Below, one piece after another: positions 6,290 to 15,183 of a stretch of 28,672 bases of DNA; the stretch's first letter is position 1, and each line of letters begins with the position of its first letter. The notes beneath the pieces were generated by a model. That model was not told the origin of the DNA and made no database searches. It saw only the letters and a list, made by a program, of their open reading frames with translations. The position numbers and the translations under genes were made by a program. The DNA is from UBA10427 sp003500135 (GTDB lineage Bacteria; Bacteroidota; Bacteroidia; Cytophagales; Cyclobacteriaceae). Location: positions 1 through 28,672 of the forward strand of contig CAWZYQ010000038.1 in the NCBI GenBank assembly GCA_963966275.1. Reading direction: 5' to 3'.

Positions 6290-9238
6290 CTATTGCATTC
6301 TGGCATAATGTTTTTGGAATATCTCCTCAAACTCTTGCTTGAGTTCCGTTTCATTTTCGCGATCCATCGTTCGTGTCAGATCACTCAGGATCACCAAGTT
6401 TTTCTGCCCTACATTGTCCAGATTATATCCCGTTTCATGAACATATTCGAGCAATTCATCCGCTCTTCTGGCAAGGAGCTGGGCAATTTCCCTTCCCTTG
6501 TCAATTTCGCCAACCAGATAGAGCAACGAAACGGTTTGAGCAGTGGAGTAGTCAAACGGGATCGACTCGTCCGGAATAGTTTCAATTGATTTCAATAGTA
6601 CTTCACGGGCTTTCTCCATTTTATCTTCACTGATTAAAGCAGAGGCCAATGTATTGAAACTCGTCCTGTGATTGAGTGCGAAATTGCGGTAATCCATATT
6701 ATAATACACATTTGGATTATCCAGTTCACGATAGAAGAAGTTTTCAGTCATGTTTTCATACATCACTTCAGTGTTTACGAATTCACTTCTCGGGTTCGGG
6801 TTGCGAACCGGTAGCAGCCTGTAAGCATTACCTTCCTGCACCACATAAGGGTTCAGGTTCACGCCGGCGCCATTTAATGAGGTATTGTTAAAATAAATCG
6901 GACGCTCCCAATTGTTGTTGGCAATCAGGTCCAGAATCATCAGTGTATTTTTCTCAAGGCCACCCCGCTTCAAACGGAACAGCATCTGTCTGGTCATATG
7001 AGGATATTTGTTTTCCGGCACAATACCCATCTTTTTTACTGCTGCCGTGTCAACATTGAGCACGAAATTTCTCGTTGGTACGGAGTTATACTTTCCAAAG
7101 CGGGTAGGCACCTGAATGGCCGGACTGTTCTGGCGGACCAATCGAAGGAATCCATCCAGATTAATACCGTCTTTTACCTGCTCTTTTTCAACCAACGGAA
7201 GGTAATCGTTCAGCCCGCCCTGTCGATAATGTTCTTTTTCCAGTGAAAATGGCAATGGTTCCGACTCGTAGGCCCTTCGTTTCATCTGATCGATATACCA
7301 GTCAGTATTAAAATAGCTCAATACAATCACGCGCACATCGGTTCTGAAGCCTTCCACTTCCTGTGCGTACCAAAGCGGGAAAGTGTCATTGTCACCACCG
7401 GTAAATAGTATGGCGTTAGGCCCGCAGGATGCCAGGAAGTTTTTCGCCGAATCCACGGAGAAGTAGCGATTCGACCGGTCGTGGTCATCCCAGCCTTCTG
7501 CTGCCATTATCGTTGGTACTGCCAGGCAGATCGCAGTGGACACGATGGCTGCGGTCTTTATGTTCAGGTATTTCTGTAAAAAAGTGGTTATTCCCATTGC
7601 ACCAAAACCAATCCACATGGCAAAAGCATAAAAAGATCCCACATAAATATAATCCCTTTCACGGGGTTCCACAGGCGGTGAATTCAGGTAAAGCACCAGT
7701 GCGACACCTGTGAGGACGAACAACATCGCCACAAAGGCAAAGCTTTTCTGGTCACGGGAATATTGAAAGAATAATCCTATAAGCCCTAAAATTAGCGGCA
7801 ACATAAAATAATTATTCCGCCCTTTATTATCAGAAATCACTTCAGGTACATCTTTGAAAGCATCGGCCGGCGAAAGCCAGTCTGCACCCTGGATATCGCT
7901 TTCCCTTCCGGCAAAATTCCACATAAAGTACCTCAGGTACATATGACCTACCTGATACCGTAGCACGAAGTAGATATTATCGGCAAAATTGGGCGTCTCA
8001 TTTTTCTTTAACCCCGCCCAGTTTCGGTACTCCTCTATGTGCCTGGGGTCATTGCTGTACATTCGCGGAATTATCGTGCTTCTGTTGGGATCGTACTCAT
8101 AGGACAATTTATAGTCCGTGATCTCGTAGCTATCCTCACCTTTTACATATACCGGATCACCTTGTTTCTGGTTAACCACCTTGGCATCAAAATATTGGCC
8201 ATGCACCAATGGTCGGTAACCATATTGTTCACGCTTGAGGTACGATACAAAGGAGACAATATTTTCAGGATTGTTCTCATCAATTGGAGGGTTGTAGTTT
8301 GATCGAATAACAATGATGGCATATGAGGAATATCCGATCAGGATATAAACAAGGCCAAGCATAGCTGTGTTGAGCAGCACATTTTGTTTTTTATTGGAAT
8401 AGTAAACGCCGTACACAACCGCGCCAATAATAATAAGCACAAATAAGACTATACCAGTGCCAAATGGTAATCCAAATGTATTCACCAAATTGATTTCAAA
8501 CCAACCAGCCAATGAAGGCAGGCCCGGAATAATAAAATCGTTGATGAAAAACAGAATGGCGGCACTGATAAGCAATGCGATAATAATCCCCTTTCTGGAA
8601 GGTTCATATTTTTTGAAATAGTACACCAGGCCCAGAGCAGGTATCGTAACCAGGTTGAGCAAGTGAACACCTATGGACAAGCCCATCATGTAACAAATCA
8701 GGATAATCCAGCGGTTGGCCTGACGCTCATCGTCCATATTTTCCCACTTTAATATAGCCCAAACAACAAAGGCTGTAAAAAAGGAAGACATGGCGTATAC
8801 TTCGGCCTCCTCAGCAGAAAACCAAAATGAATCTGAAAAGGTATAGGCCAGAGCGCCTATTAATGCGCCTCCCATTAAAAGGAAAGTCTGTCCGTTTGTT
8901 TCCTCTCCTTTTTTCACACCAAAAAGTTTTTTACCCAGCAGTGTGATGGACCAAAAAAGGAACATAATGGTAAAGCCACTGGAAAGAACGCTACTGATGT
9001 TGATCCAGTAGGCAACCTGAGTAGTATTACTGCCGGCTAGAAATGAGAACATCCGGCCAATCAATAAAAATAATGGAGCGCCCGGTGGATGGGGTACTTC
9101 GAGTTTATAGGAAACAGCGATAAATTCGCCACAATCCCAATAGCTGGCCGTTTGTTCCACTGTAAGCCAGTACACTATGGTGGCAATCAGGAAAACCAGC
9201 CACCCGAAAATATTGTTAATCTTATGGTAATTCAGCAT
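6290..9238 (-). CDS. DUF2723 family membrane glycosyltransferase (protein O-mannosyltransferase-like)
   Basis: A 982-residue integral membrane protein of the DUF2723 family, classed with GT117 GT-C enzymes and related to the animal O-mannosyltransferase TMEM260. The N-terminus starts with a membrane helix (about residues 10-26) followed by the conserved loop SYWDCGEFIA, where Asp35 and Glu38 are the likely catalytic acidic pair, and then PHPPGAPLF. A dozen or so hydrophobic segments extend to about residue 580. After that comes a soluble region containing GGDNDTFPLWYAQEVEG and a helical, TPR-like tail rich in Glu and Lys. The likely role is transfer of a lipid-linked sugar to secreted proteins on the periplasmic face; substrate and sugar are inference. 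It is transcribed alone, with a terminator directly after it. Confidence 0.88.
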   Translation of the reverse strand: MLNYHKINNIFGWLVFLIATIVYWLTVEQTASYWDCGEFIAVSYKLEVPHPPGAPLFLLIGRMFSFLAGSNTTQVAYWINISSVLSSGFTIMFLFWSITLLGKKLFGVKKGEETNGQTFLLMGGALIGALAYTFSDSFWFSAEEAEVYAMSSFFTAFVVWAILKWENMDDERQANRWIILICYMMGLSIGVHLLNLVTIPALGLVYYFKKYEPSRKGIIIALLISAAILFFINDFIIPGLPSLAGWFEINLVNTFGLPFGTGIVLFVLIIIGAVVYGVYYSNKKQNVLLNTAMLGLVYILIGYSSYAIIVIRSNYNPPIDENNPENIVSFVSYLKREQYGYRPLVHGQYFDAKVVNQKQGDPVYVKGEDSYEITDYKLSYEYDPNRSTIIPRMYSNDPRHIEEYRNWAGLKKNETPNFADNIYFVLRYQVGHMYLRYFMWNFAGRESDIQGADWLSPADAFKDVPEVISDNKGRNNYFMLPLILGLIGLFFQYSRDQKSFAFVAMLFVLTGVALVLYLNSPPVEPRERDYIYVGSFYAFAMWIGFGAMGITTFLQKYLNIKTAAIVSTAICLAVPTIMAAEGWDDHDRSNRYFSVDSAKNFLASCGPNAILFTGGDNDTFPLWYAQEVEGFRTDVRVIVLSYFNTDWYIDQMKRRAYESEPLPFSLEKEHYRQGGLNDYLPLVEKEQVKDGINLDGFLRLVRQNSPAIQVPTRFGKYNSVPTRNFVLNVDTAAVKKMGIVPENKYPHMTRQMLFRLKRGGLEKNTLMILDLIANNNWERPIYFNNTSLNGAGVNLNPYVVQEGNAYRLLPVRNPNPRSEFVNTEVMYENMTENFFYRELDNPNVYYNMDYRNFALNHRTSFNTLASALISEDKMEKAREVLLKSIETIPDESIPFDYSTAQTVSLLYLVGEIDKGREIAQLLARRADELLEYVHETGYNLDNVGQKNLVILSDLTRTMDRENETELKQEFEEIFQKHYARMQ

Positions 9239-9411
9239 AGATCAGTTATTTATTAGCGCCGAAATTAGTAAATAAAAATTAAATCCCTCAATCCTTATTT
9301 TACCATATTCGTATGAAGACATTGTGCATCCGGATATTTGTACCTTCTTATCATATGTATGCTCAATTATTTTAAATTTGGTACATTAGCGGTGTTGTTT
9401 ATACAAAAACA

Positions 9412-9444
9412 TATTTTTGGTGTTGTAGAGATTGGCGGGGGGGG
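9412..9444 (+). promoter_or_regulatory. Candidate promoter and G8 tract ahead of the TPR gene
   Basis: TATTTTTG at 9412-9419 matches TAnnTTTG, but no -33 element is at the usual distance. Eight consecutive Gs (9437-9444) lie between it and the ATG at 9459, in the presumed leader. The rest of the 9239-9458 gap is AT-rich, and I could not find a convincing minus-strand -7 element for the DUF2723 gene in it. Confidence 0.4.
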
Positions 9445-9458
9445 TTATTTTGTCGAAT

Positions 9459-10622
9459 ATGAGCAGTAAAAATCAATTTTTTCTGATAGCATTTTTTAGC
9501 TTAATCGTTAGCATTTCGGGCCGGGCGCAAGATGATTATCTTTTAATTGCAGATACCGATGTTCAGATTGATGCTACCGAGGCGCTAAATGATATGTACA
9601 ACTTTAAGTTTGATGAGGCTTCCATGCAGTTTCGTTGGCTTAAAAATCATCATGAAGACCATCCTTTACCTTATCTTCTACTGGCGCTCAATGAGTGGTG
9701 GCGCATTATGCCCAACCTTGCTGTGGAATCTTACGATGAAAAGTTTTTGGGGTACATAGAAACCACTATTGAAAAAGCTGAAACACTGTATGACATCGAC
9801 AGCACAAAAATTGAAGGCGCTTTTTTTCTTGCAACGTCCTGGGGATTCAAAGCCCGGCTGCTTTCTGAGCGCAGAAGTTGGTTAAAGGCCGCTCATGCCA
9901 CTAACAAATCTCTGCGATACCTGGATGACTGCCGTCGAAAGGAAGAGTTGAGTCCGGAATTGATGTTTGGCGATGCCCTGTACAACTATTTTTCAGTATG
10001 GATACCCGACAATTATCCGCAGTTGAAGCCTTTCCTGGTCTTTTTTGAAAAAGGTGAAAAAGAGGTTGGTCTTCAGCAATTGAGACAGGTAGCCAGAAAC
10101 GCTTTTTATACACGTACAGAGGCACAGTATTGGTTAATGCGTATTTTGTTTAATGAAGAAAACGATCACGAGAATGCATTACAGGTTGCCGAATATCTCC
10201 ATGAAACATTTCCCGACAATGCGTATTTTCACCGCTATTATGCACGAATGCTTTACAGCATGGGCAAGCTTGTAAGGGCAAAACTGGTTTCCGAGGATCT
10301 TTTGCACAAAATCGATAGTGGCTATCTGGGTTATGAAGAAACAAGTGGACGCTATGCCTGCTTTTTCCTGGGGCAAATATGGGAATCGAATATGGACCAG
10401 GAAAAAGCGCTGGAATACTATCAGCGAGCAGTGGATTTCGGTGAAGAGATCGAAGCCTATGAATCGGGTTACTTCTTGTATTCACTGGTTGGCATAGCCC
10501 GTATTTATAATAGACAGGGCAATACTAAAAAGGCCAAAGAGTACTTAAAGCTTGTAAAAAAACACGCGAAAAGAAAACATCCGGCACACAAAGCTGCCAG
10601 GGAATTCTTAAAATCAATTTGA
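9459..10622 (+). CDS. Secreted tetratricopeptide-repeat protein
   Basis: A 387-residue exported protein with no recognised catalytic domain. From the ATG at 9459 it begins with a signal peptide (MSSKNQFFLIAFFSLIVSIS) cut near GRAQ. The open frame extends upstream to a TTG at 9432, but that would read through the G8 tract and displace the signal, so I choose the ATG. The rest is alpha-helical with several TPR-like units, clearest at about residues 220-380 (NALQVAEYLHETFPDNAYFHRYYARMLY in pattern, then EKALEYYQRAVDFG and KKAKEYLKLVKKHAKR). The stop is 1 bp before the following membrane-protein gene, so the two form an operon. A scaffold or assembly role with that membrane protein is inferred. 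Confidence 0.8.
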   Translation: MSSKNQFFLIAFFSLIVSISGRAQDDYLLIADTDVQIDATEALNDMYNFKFDEASMQFRWLKNHHEDHPLPYLLLALNEWWRIMPNLAVESYDEKFLGYIETTIEKAETLYDIDSTKIEGAFFLATSWGFKARLLSERRSWLKAAHATNKSLRYLDDCRRKEELSPELMFGDALYNYFSVWIPDNYPQLKPFLVFFEKGEKEVGLQQLRQVARNAFYTRTEAQYWLMRILFNEENDHENALQVAEYLHETFPDNAYFHRYYARMLYSMGKLVRAKLVSEDLLHKIDSGYLGYEETSGRYACFFLGQIWESNMDQEKALEYYQRAVDFGEEIEAYESGYFLYSLVGIARIYNRQGNTKKAKEYLKLVKKHAKRKHPAHKAAREFLKSI

Positions 10623-10623
10623 C

Positions 10624-11961
10624 GTGGAAGCGAAAGATCTGGTCGTCACACCGATATTTATTTTTCTGATCCTTACCGCAGCCTTCCTGCTAAGGCCATT
10701 GGTGACAGACTCGATCAATCGAAAGTATTTTATTCCGGCCCTTGTAATTAAAATAATCGGGGCAATTGCCGTTGGACTCATTTATCAGTTTTACTACGAA
10801 GGTGGAGATACCTTCACATATTTTTCTTATGGAAGCAAATACATTTACGAGGCCTTTATGGATAGTCCAGTTACAGGAATTAAGTTAATATTTGCTTCAT
10901 CAGAATACCAGCCCGACACTTTCCAATATGCTTCCAAAATTTACACCTACGGCGATTCTGCCAGCTATTTCGTTGTGCGTGTTGCCGGAGTATTTGATCT
11001 ACTTACTTTTAATACGTACTCGGCTACAGCAGTTTTGTTTGCCACTGCCAGCTTTTCAGGTGTATGGGCGCTTTTTCTTGTGTTTTACCGCGAGTTCCCC
11101 AGGCTGCATTTCTATTTGGCTATTGCGTGTTTGTTTATACCCTCAGTCGTGTTTTGGGGATCAGGGCTGCTCAAAGATACACTTACCCTCGGTGCATTGG
11201 GTTGGGCAACCTATTCTGTTTATCAAATATTTATCGCTAAACGAAAATGGGCGCTCTTTACTTTTATATTGCTGATCAATGCCTATGTCGTTTATGTGGT
11301 TAAGATATACATCCTGATTTGCTTTATTCCAGCGGCATTTCTATGGGTCTTTACCCGCTATATTGCCAAAATGCAGAACCTAATGCTCAAAATCCTGATT
11401 GCACCGGTGTTTTTAACTATGGCCGGCATATCAGGATATTACGCCATAAAAGAAGTGGCAGAGGAAAACAGGAGGTACAACCTGGAGACAATCAGTAAAA
11501 CCGCTGAAGCCACGGCACGGTGGATCCATTACGTGAGTGTCCGCGAGGGCGGCTCGGCATATACTTTGGGTGATTTTGACTATTCCACAGCCGGTATAAT
11601 TCGCAAATTCCCGCAGGCCATTTGGGTTACCCTATACCGGCCTTACCTTTGGGAAGCTCATAATGTTGTCATGTTGTTATCGGCATTTGAAAGCCTGGCT
11701 ATGTTGGCTTTAACGTTAATGGCGATTTTTAAAACGGGTTTCCTACGCTTTTTTCGCTTTGCGATCAATAAACCGATTTTGCTTTTTTGTTTTGCTTTTG
11801 CCATCAGCTTTGCTTTTGCTGTAGGCATTTCTACCTATAATTTTGGGTCACTGGTTAGATATAAAATCCCCATGATGCCATTTTTCATATCAGCGCTTTT
11901 TATAATGCCCTATTTGGCAAAGAGCGACAGAAAGGTTGAAACATTGGCTTTGGTCGAGTAG
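10624..11961 (+). CDS. Polytopic inner-membrane protein of unknown function
   Basis: A 445-residue protein with roughly nine to ten hydrophobic segments, the first at about residues 8-27. I do not recognise a family. An extracytoplasmic loop after the second helix has YEGGDTFTYFSYGSKY, and a later helix carries PSVVFWGSGLLKDTLTLG. An aromatic-acidic loop followed by a W-S/G-x-x-K/R motif before a helix recalls polysaccharide polymerases and GT-C type glycosyltransferases, but this is resemblance only. The start is a GTG at 10624, one base after the TPR gene stop; no ATG lies close in frame. Its last 52 bp overlap, tail to tail, the end of the glycosyltransferase gene on the other strand. Confidence 0.7.
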   Translation: MEAKDLVVTPIFIFLILTAAFLLRPLVTDSINRKYFIPALVIKIIGAIAVGLIYQFYYEGGDTFTYFSYGSKYIYEAFMDSPVTGIKLIFASSEYQPDTFQYASKIYTYGDSASYFVVRVAGVFDLLTFNTYSATAVLFATASFSGVWALFLVFYREFPRLHFYLAIACLFIPSVVFWGSGLLKDTLTLGALGWATYSVYQIFIAKRKWALFTFILLINAYVVYVVKIYILICFIPAAFLWVFTRYIAKMQNLMLKILIAPVFLTMAGISGYYAIKEVAEENRRYNLETISKTAEATARWIHYVSVREGGSAYTLGDFDYSTAGIIRKFPQAIWVTLYRPYLWEAHNVVMLLSAFESLAMLALTLMAIFKTGFLRFFRFAINKPILLFCFAFAISFAFAVGISTYNFGSLVRYKIPMMPFFISALFIMPYLAKSDRKVETLALVE

Positions 11962-12977
11962 CGATCTTCTACGGTTTTACGGCCGGCTTTACCCATATTA
12001 ACGCGCAAGGTCTTCGATTTTATCAGGGCGCTAAGCTTGTTGATCCATTCTTCCTCGCTGCTACAAAGAAAACCATTTTTGGAATCATCAATTATTTGCC
12101 GGTTCACGCCCACTGGTGAAGCCACGGTTGGTATTCCAAGTGACATATATTGAAGTGCCTTGAAACCGCATTTACCTTTTTCCCAGTCCGAATCATGTAA
12201 AGGCATAATGCCGATGTCGAGCTGTAACAACTGATCGATTTCTTCTTGCTTATTCCAGCGAATAAAATTGTAACCCTTTAATAAAAGGTGAGGGTCCTGG
12301 TCAGATATGATCACTATGCGACATCCGAATTGTTCCAATATTTGTTTCAGCACCGGGACTACCATGCGCAAATAGCGATTGGTCGAATGTGAGCCCGTCC
12401 ATCCGATTGTAACCATGTCTTTCGACACATGCTTTTTCAGCTGGTTGTGGTGCTTGAGGTCTATGGTAGTGGGGTTGACCACCACATTGTCATTAACTCT
12501 TTTTGCGTATTGGGCCAAAAAAGAATTACCTGCACTCACCACATAACTCCATTGACACAGTTTTGCCGTTTTGCCATGGTTTTTCAACCAACTGACCATA
12601 CGGTTTGAGTCTGAAGTATTGGGCAGCCATATGGCATCGTCAAAATCAAAAATAACTTTTTTACGCAAAACTTTAGTTAAGATCCATTCTAAAACAGGAG
12701 GCCCGATTGGTGCAGCCTCCCGATGGATAAATATAAAATCGTAGCGAATGGCTTTGATAACAATGAAAGGCCTTTTCAGAAAGGAGAAAAGAAGGAAAAG
12801 GGCCTTTTTAAACAATCGGCCTTTTTGATAAAGTATACTCCAGGCTGCCGCAGACCAAAAAGGAGCGGTATCAAATCTTATACCTTGTTGTTGTAATAAG
12901 GTAAAATACTGTTCAAAACGAAAGCGCTGTGAAGGCGCCTGACCTATAGGATAGGGCGCCACGAACAAAATGCGCAT
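11910..12977 (-). CDS. Glycosyltransferase, GT4-like (GT-B fold)
   Basis: A 355-residue protein with the layout of GT-B glycosyltransferases. The N-terminal domain starts MRILFVAPYPIGQAPSQRF. A glycine-containing VTIGWTGSHSTNRYL opens the second domain near residue 190. The donor-binding region follows, with KCGFKALQYMSLGIPTVAS and PVGVNRQII at about residues 265-290, near the C-terminus as in GT4 enzymes. A basic, hydrophobic stretch around residues 50-75 may sit at the membrane. It lies 5 bp downstream of panB on the same strand, so the two are probably co-transcribed. The sugar donor and acceptor cannot be told; with the DUF2723 and RmlD-like genes nearby, a role in surface glycans is reasonable. 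Confidence 0.82.
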   Translation of the reverse strand: MRILFVAPYPIGQAPSQRFRFEQYFTLLQQQGIRFDTAPFWSAAAWSILYQKGRLFKKALFLLFSFLKRPFIVIKAIRYDFIFIHREAAPIGPPVLEWILTKVLRKKVIFDFDDAIWLPNTSDSNRMVSWLKNHGKTAKLCQWSYVVSAGNSFLAQYAKRVNDNVVVNPTTIDLKHHNQLKKHVSKDMVTIGWTGSHSTNRYLRMVVPVLKQILEQFGCRIVIISDQDPHLLLKGYNFIRWNKQEEIDQLLQLDIGIMPLHDSDWEKGKCGFKALQYMSLGIPTVASPVGVNRQIIDDSKNGFLCSSEEEWINKLSALIKSKTLRVNMGKAGRKTVEDRYSTKANVSTFLSLFAK

Positions 12978-12982
12978 AATAA

Positions 12983-13804
12983 TTAGTAGCTTTCTGAATC
13001 TTGAGGAAAATCTCCTGATTTCACATCTTTAATATAGTGCTCCACTGCGTCGTGCATAACTTTATTGAGATCGGCGTACCTTCGTAGAAACCTCGGGTTG
13101 AAGTCCTGGGTTATGCCTAACATATCGTGGGCTACCAGCACCTGTCCGTCAACATGTGGCCCTGCACCAATACCAATGACCGGAATAGAAAGTTTTTCAG
13201 CAACTTCCCTGGCGAGTTTAGATGGAATTTTTTCCAGTACGATAGCAAAACAGCCACACTCCTGAAGGCAAATGGCATCTTCGATCAGCTTTTTGGCCTC
13301 TTCTTCTTCCCTTGCCCTTACGGTATAGGTGCCGAATTTATAAATGCTTTGTGGCGTCAAACCGAGGTGGCCCATTACGGGTACGCCCGCGCTCAGGATC
13401 CGTAACACCGACTCTTTTATTTCAACACCTCCCTCCACTTTAATGCCATGTGCGCCCGACTCTTTCATTATTCGAATAGCTGATCGAAGCGCTTCCGATG
13501 AGTTGCCCTGATAATATCCAAAAGGAATATCTACCACTACGAAAGCGCGATTGATCGCGCGGACTACTGATGAGGCGTGATAAATTATCTGGTCCAGCGT
13601 AATGGGTAGGGTGGTTTCGTGGCCTGCCATTACATTGGAGGCAGAGTCACCTACCAGTAAAACATCTACTTCTGCGGCATCCAGTATTCGGGCCATAGAA
13701 AAGTCATAAGCGGTAAGCATGGAGATTTTTTCACCACGGTTCTTCATTTCCTGAAGTTGGTGTGTGGTTACGCGCTTTATTTCGGATGATTTTTGTGTAG
13801 ACAT
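12983..13804 (-). CDS. panB: 3-methyl-2-oxobutanoate hydroxymethyltransferase
   Basis: First committed enzyme of pantothenate and coenzyme A synthesis: it adds a hydroxymethyl group from methylenetetrahydrofolate to 2-oxoisovalerate, forming ketopantoate. The 273-residue TIM-barrel protein has normal length. Signature stretches are MLTAYDFSMARILD, VLLVGDSASNVMAGHETT (Asp53 is the expected metal ligand), VVVDIPFGYYQ, IKVEGG, VMGHLGLTPQS, FAIVLEKIP and the IPVIGIGAG loop. The ATG at 13804 gives a 15-residue lead-in, usual for the family. No other pantothenate gene is in the window; the gene downstream is a glycosyltransferase, which is an unusual partner. Confidence 0.97.
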   Translation of the reverse strand: MSTQKSSEIKRVTTHQLQEMKNRGEKISMLTAYDFSMARILDAAEVDVLLVGDSASNVMAGHETTLPITLDQIIYHASSVVRAINRAFVVVDIPFGYYQGNSSEALRSAIRIMKESGAHGIKVEGGVEIKESVLRILSAGVPVMGHLGLTPQSIYKFGTYTVRAREEEEAKKLIEDAICLQECGCFAIVLEKIPSKLAREVAEKLSIPVIGIGAGPHVDGQVLVAHDMLGITQDFNPRFLRRYADLNKVMHDAVEHYIKDVKSGDFPQDSESY

Positions 13805-13864
13805 ATTGTTGAGAGATCGGTATATGCTTGAGATTTATTTTTGTGAAAACCTGATTTTTGCCTG

Positions 13865-14371
13865 TTATAGTAAATACACTCCTGTGTCTTCTTTAGAAAT
13901 GACCACTTTCACATGATCCTTAAGGGTAGTGGCCATTTCATATCCCGTGTAATCAGCAGTAACCGGAAAAAACCTGTGTGCCCGGTTGACCATAGCAACC
14001 GTTTCGATTTTTTTCAGATCGATATCCAGAAATGGTTTCATGCTATATACGAATGTACGGCCGGTATTTAACACATCATCTACAATGATCAGGCACGCAT
14101 TTTTTAAAGCAATGGGATCCATATCAACCCGAACTTCGCTTTTAGCAGGATTGGCCTTATCTATATCGATCTTCGCCAGCACGATTTCATTGGACCTGAT
14201 CTTTTTGAGCTCTCTGACCAGAATTTTAGCTATTTCAAATCCGGTTGTGGGTATGCCAGCAATCACCAGCTTTTTTTCTTTAAAATTGCGTTCGGCAATT
14301 TGGTGGGCTATGCGCCGGATCTTTTGATGCAGCTGCTTTTTATTGAGAATTAGGTTTTCGGTAACTTCCAT
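13865..14371 (-). CDS. PyrR-like phosphoribosyltransferase
   Basis: A type I phosphoribosyltransferase of 168 residues. The PRPP-binding motif LIIVDDVLNTGRT lies at about residues 94-106, and the N-terminal loop AGIPTTGFEIAK matches the position where PyrR binds its substrate. PyrR proteins of Gram-positive bacteria combine uracil phosphoribosyltransferase activity with pyr-mRNA attenuation; whether this homolog binds RNA cannot be read from the sequence. The tail ATTLKDHVKVVISKED differs from Bacillus PyrR. It has its own near-consensus promoter and a hairpin in the leader. Hypoxanthine or xanthine phosphoribosyltransferase is the alternative reading. Confidence 0.8.
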   Translation of the reverse strand: MEVTENLILNKKQLHQKIRRIAHQIAERNFKEKKLVIAGIPTTGFEIAKILVRELKKIRSNEIVLAKIDIDKANPAKSEVRVDMDPIALKNACLIIVDDVLNTGRTFVYSMKPFLDIDLKKIETVAMVNRAHRFFPVTADYTGYEMATTLKDHVKVVISKEDTGVYLL

Positions 14372-14391
14372 GCCATATAGTGAAATAGAAA

Positions 14392-14412
14392 GCCGGAATT
14401 CAATATTCCGGC
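14392..14412 (-). terminator. Perfect hairpin in the leader of the PyrR-like gene
   Basis: The arms 14392-14399 and 14405-14412 (GCCGGAAT and ATTCCGGC) pair perfectly around a 5-nt loop. On the minus strand it lies after the Lrp/AsnC stop codon and is followed by TTTCTATTTC, a weak T-tract. It can end the regulator transcript, but it is also downstream of the promoter at 14435-14464 and so lies inside the PyrR-like leader. An attenuator role is possible. Confidence 0.55.
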
Positions 14413-14434
14413 CAACGTCAATATTAAGTTACTA

Positions 14435-14464
14435 CAAAGATAATCACTACTAAGGCACAGGCAA
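14435..14464 (-). promoter_or_regulatory. Promoter of the PyrR-like gene
   Basis: Read on the minus strand: TTG at 14464-14462, a 19-bp spacer, then TATCTTTG at 14442-14435, a full match to TAnnTTTG. The promoter overlaps the last codons and stop of the Lrp/AsnC gene. Initiation near 14430 would give a leader of about 60 nt that contains the hairpin. Confidence 0.7.
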
Positions 14465-14926
14465 TACCTTACTGTCTTTAAAGGTGGAAAGTACTACCAT
14501 AGACTGCATATTATCTACCTGTTTGATCTCGCTTACCTTTTCGAGCATCAGCTTCTGATAAGATGAGATATCGCTGGAAATAATTTTGAGGATAAAATCG
14601 CCTGCACCTGTTATGTGATGGCATTCGATTATTTCATCAATTTGGTTGACCTCATTCATAAAACCTTCGATGTTGGCTTTATTATGACCTACCAGTGAAA
14701 CTATAACAAAAGTAGTAACGCCAAGTCCGATTTTTTCGGGGTCCAGTTGGGCATGATAGCTTTTGATGATCCCCATTTGTTCCAGTTTTTTCACTCTTTC
14801 CAGTGTAGGTGCCGGGGAAAGCCCGATTTCTTCAGAAAGTCTGGCGTTTGTGATTTTAGCGCTTCCCTGTAAGATCTCCAGAATTTTCCTGTCGATCGAA
14901 TCTAACTTATGTGTGTGTTGACCCAT
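14450..14926 (-). CDS. Lrp/AsnC family transcriptional regulator
   Basis: A 158-residue DNA-binding regulator. The N-terminal winged helix-turn-helix (about residues 8-60) reads LDSIDRKILEILQGSAKITN, then the recognition segment RLSEEIGLSPAPTLERVKKL. The C-terminal RAM domain (about 70-150) has the ligand-binding pattern ending around ECHHITGAGDFILKI. Family members form octamers or dimers of dimers, respond to amino acids, and often repress their own gene. The gene is transcribed away from the 429-bp region that also drives the beta-helix lipoprotein, and that region contains a good inverted repeat (15199-15223), so local control is plausible but not shown. The ligand is unknown. Confidence 0.93.
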   Translation of the reverse strand: MGQHTHKLDSIDRKILEILQGSAKITNARLSEEIGLSPAPTLERVKKLEQMGIIKSYHAQLDPEKIGLGVTTFVIVSLVGHNKANIEGFMNEVNQIDEIIECHHITGAGDFILKIISSDISSYQKLMLEKVSEIKQVDNMQSMVVLSTFKDSKVLPVP

Positions 14927-15183
14927 ATTGATATCGAAATATTATTTGGTTGCAAGATAATAATTATGGCTATTATTTTAAATTTTTCAAAATATTTAGC
15001 CAAAAAATAGACCAAAATCATGAGTTTCTTATTAATTGATAGGTTTCTGCTGTGCCATGTCCTTCAATACAGTATCCAACATAAATAGATTAAGAAAAAG
15101 TAAAAGTAATGTTAACACATTCAGATTATGGCGAATGTTAACAATGTAAGTCACAGAATATCAATAAGATAGAGCAATTGGCA

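Noticed and set aside
9432..9458. Upstream TTG start for the TPR protein
   Set aside because: It would add nine residues (MAGGVILSN) read through the G8 tract before an already complete signal peptide.
10892..11275. 127-residue open frame on the plus strand within the membrane-protein gene
   Set aside because: It overlaps a continuous polytopic membrane protein in another frame, shows no motif or start signal, and cannot be real alongside it.
15108..15143. Two AATGTTAACA copies as a further Pho-type box
   Set aside because: They are 26 bp apart, off the 11-bp grid, and no half-site fills the gap. I kept them only as part of the general description of the region.
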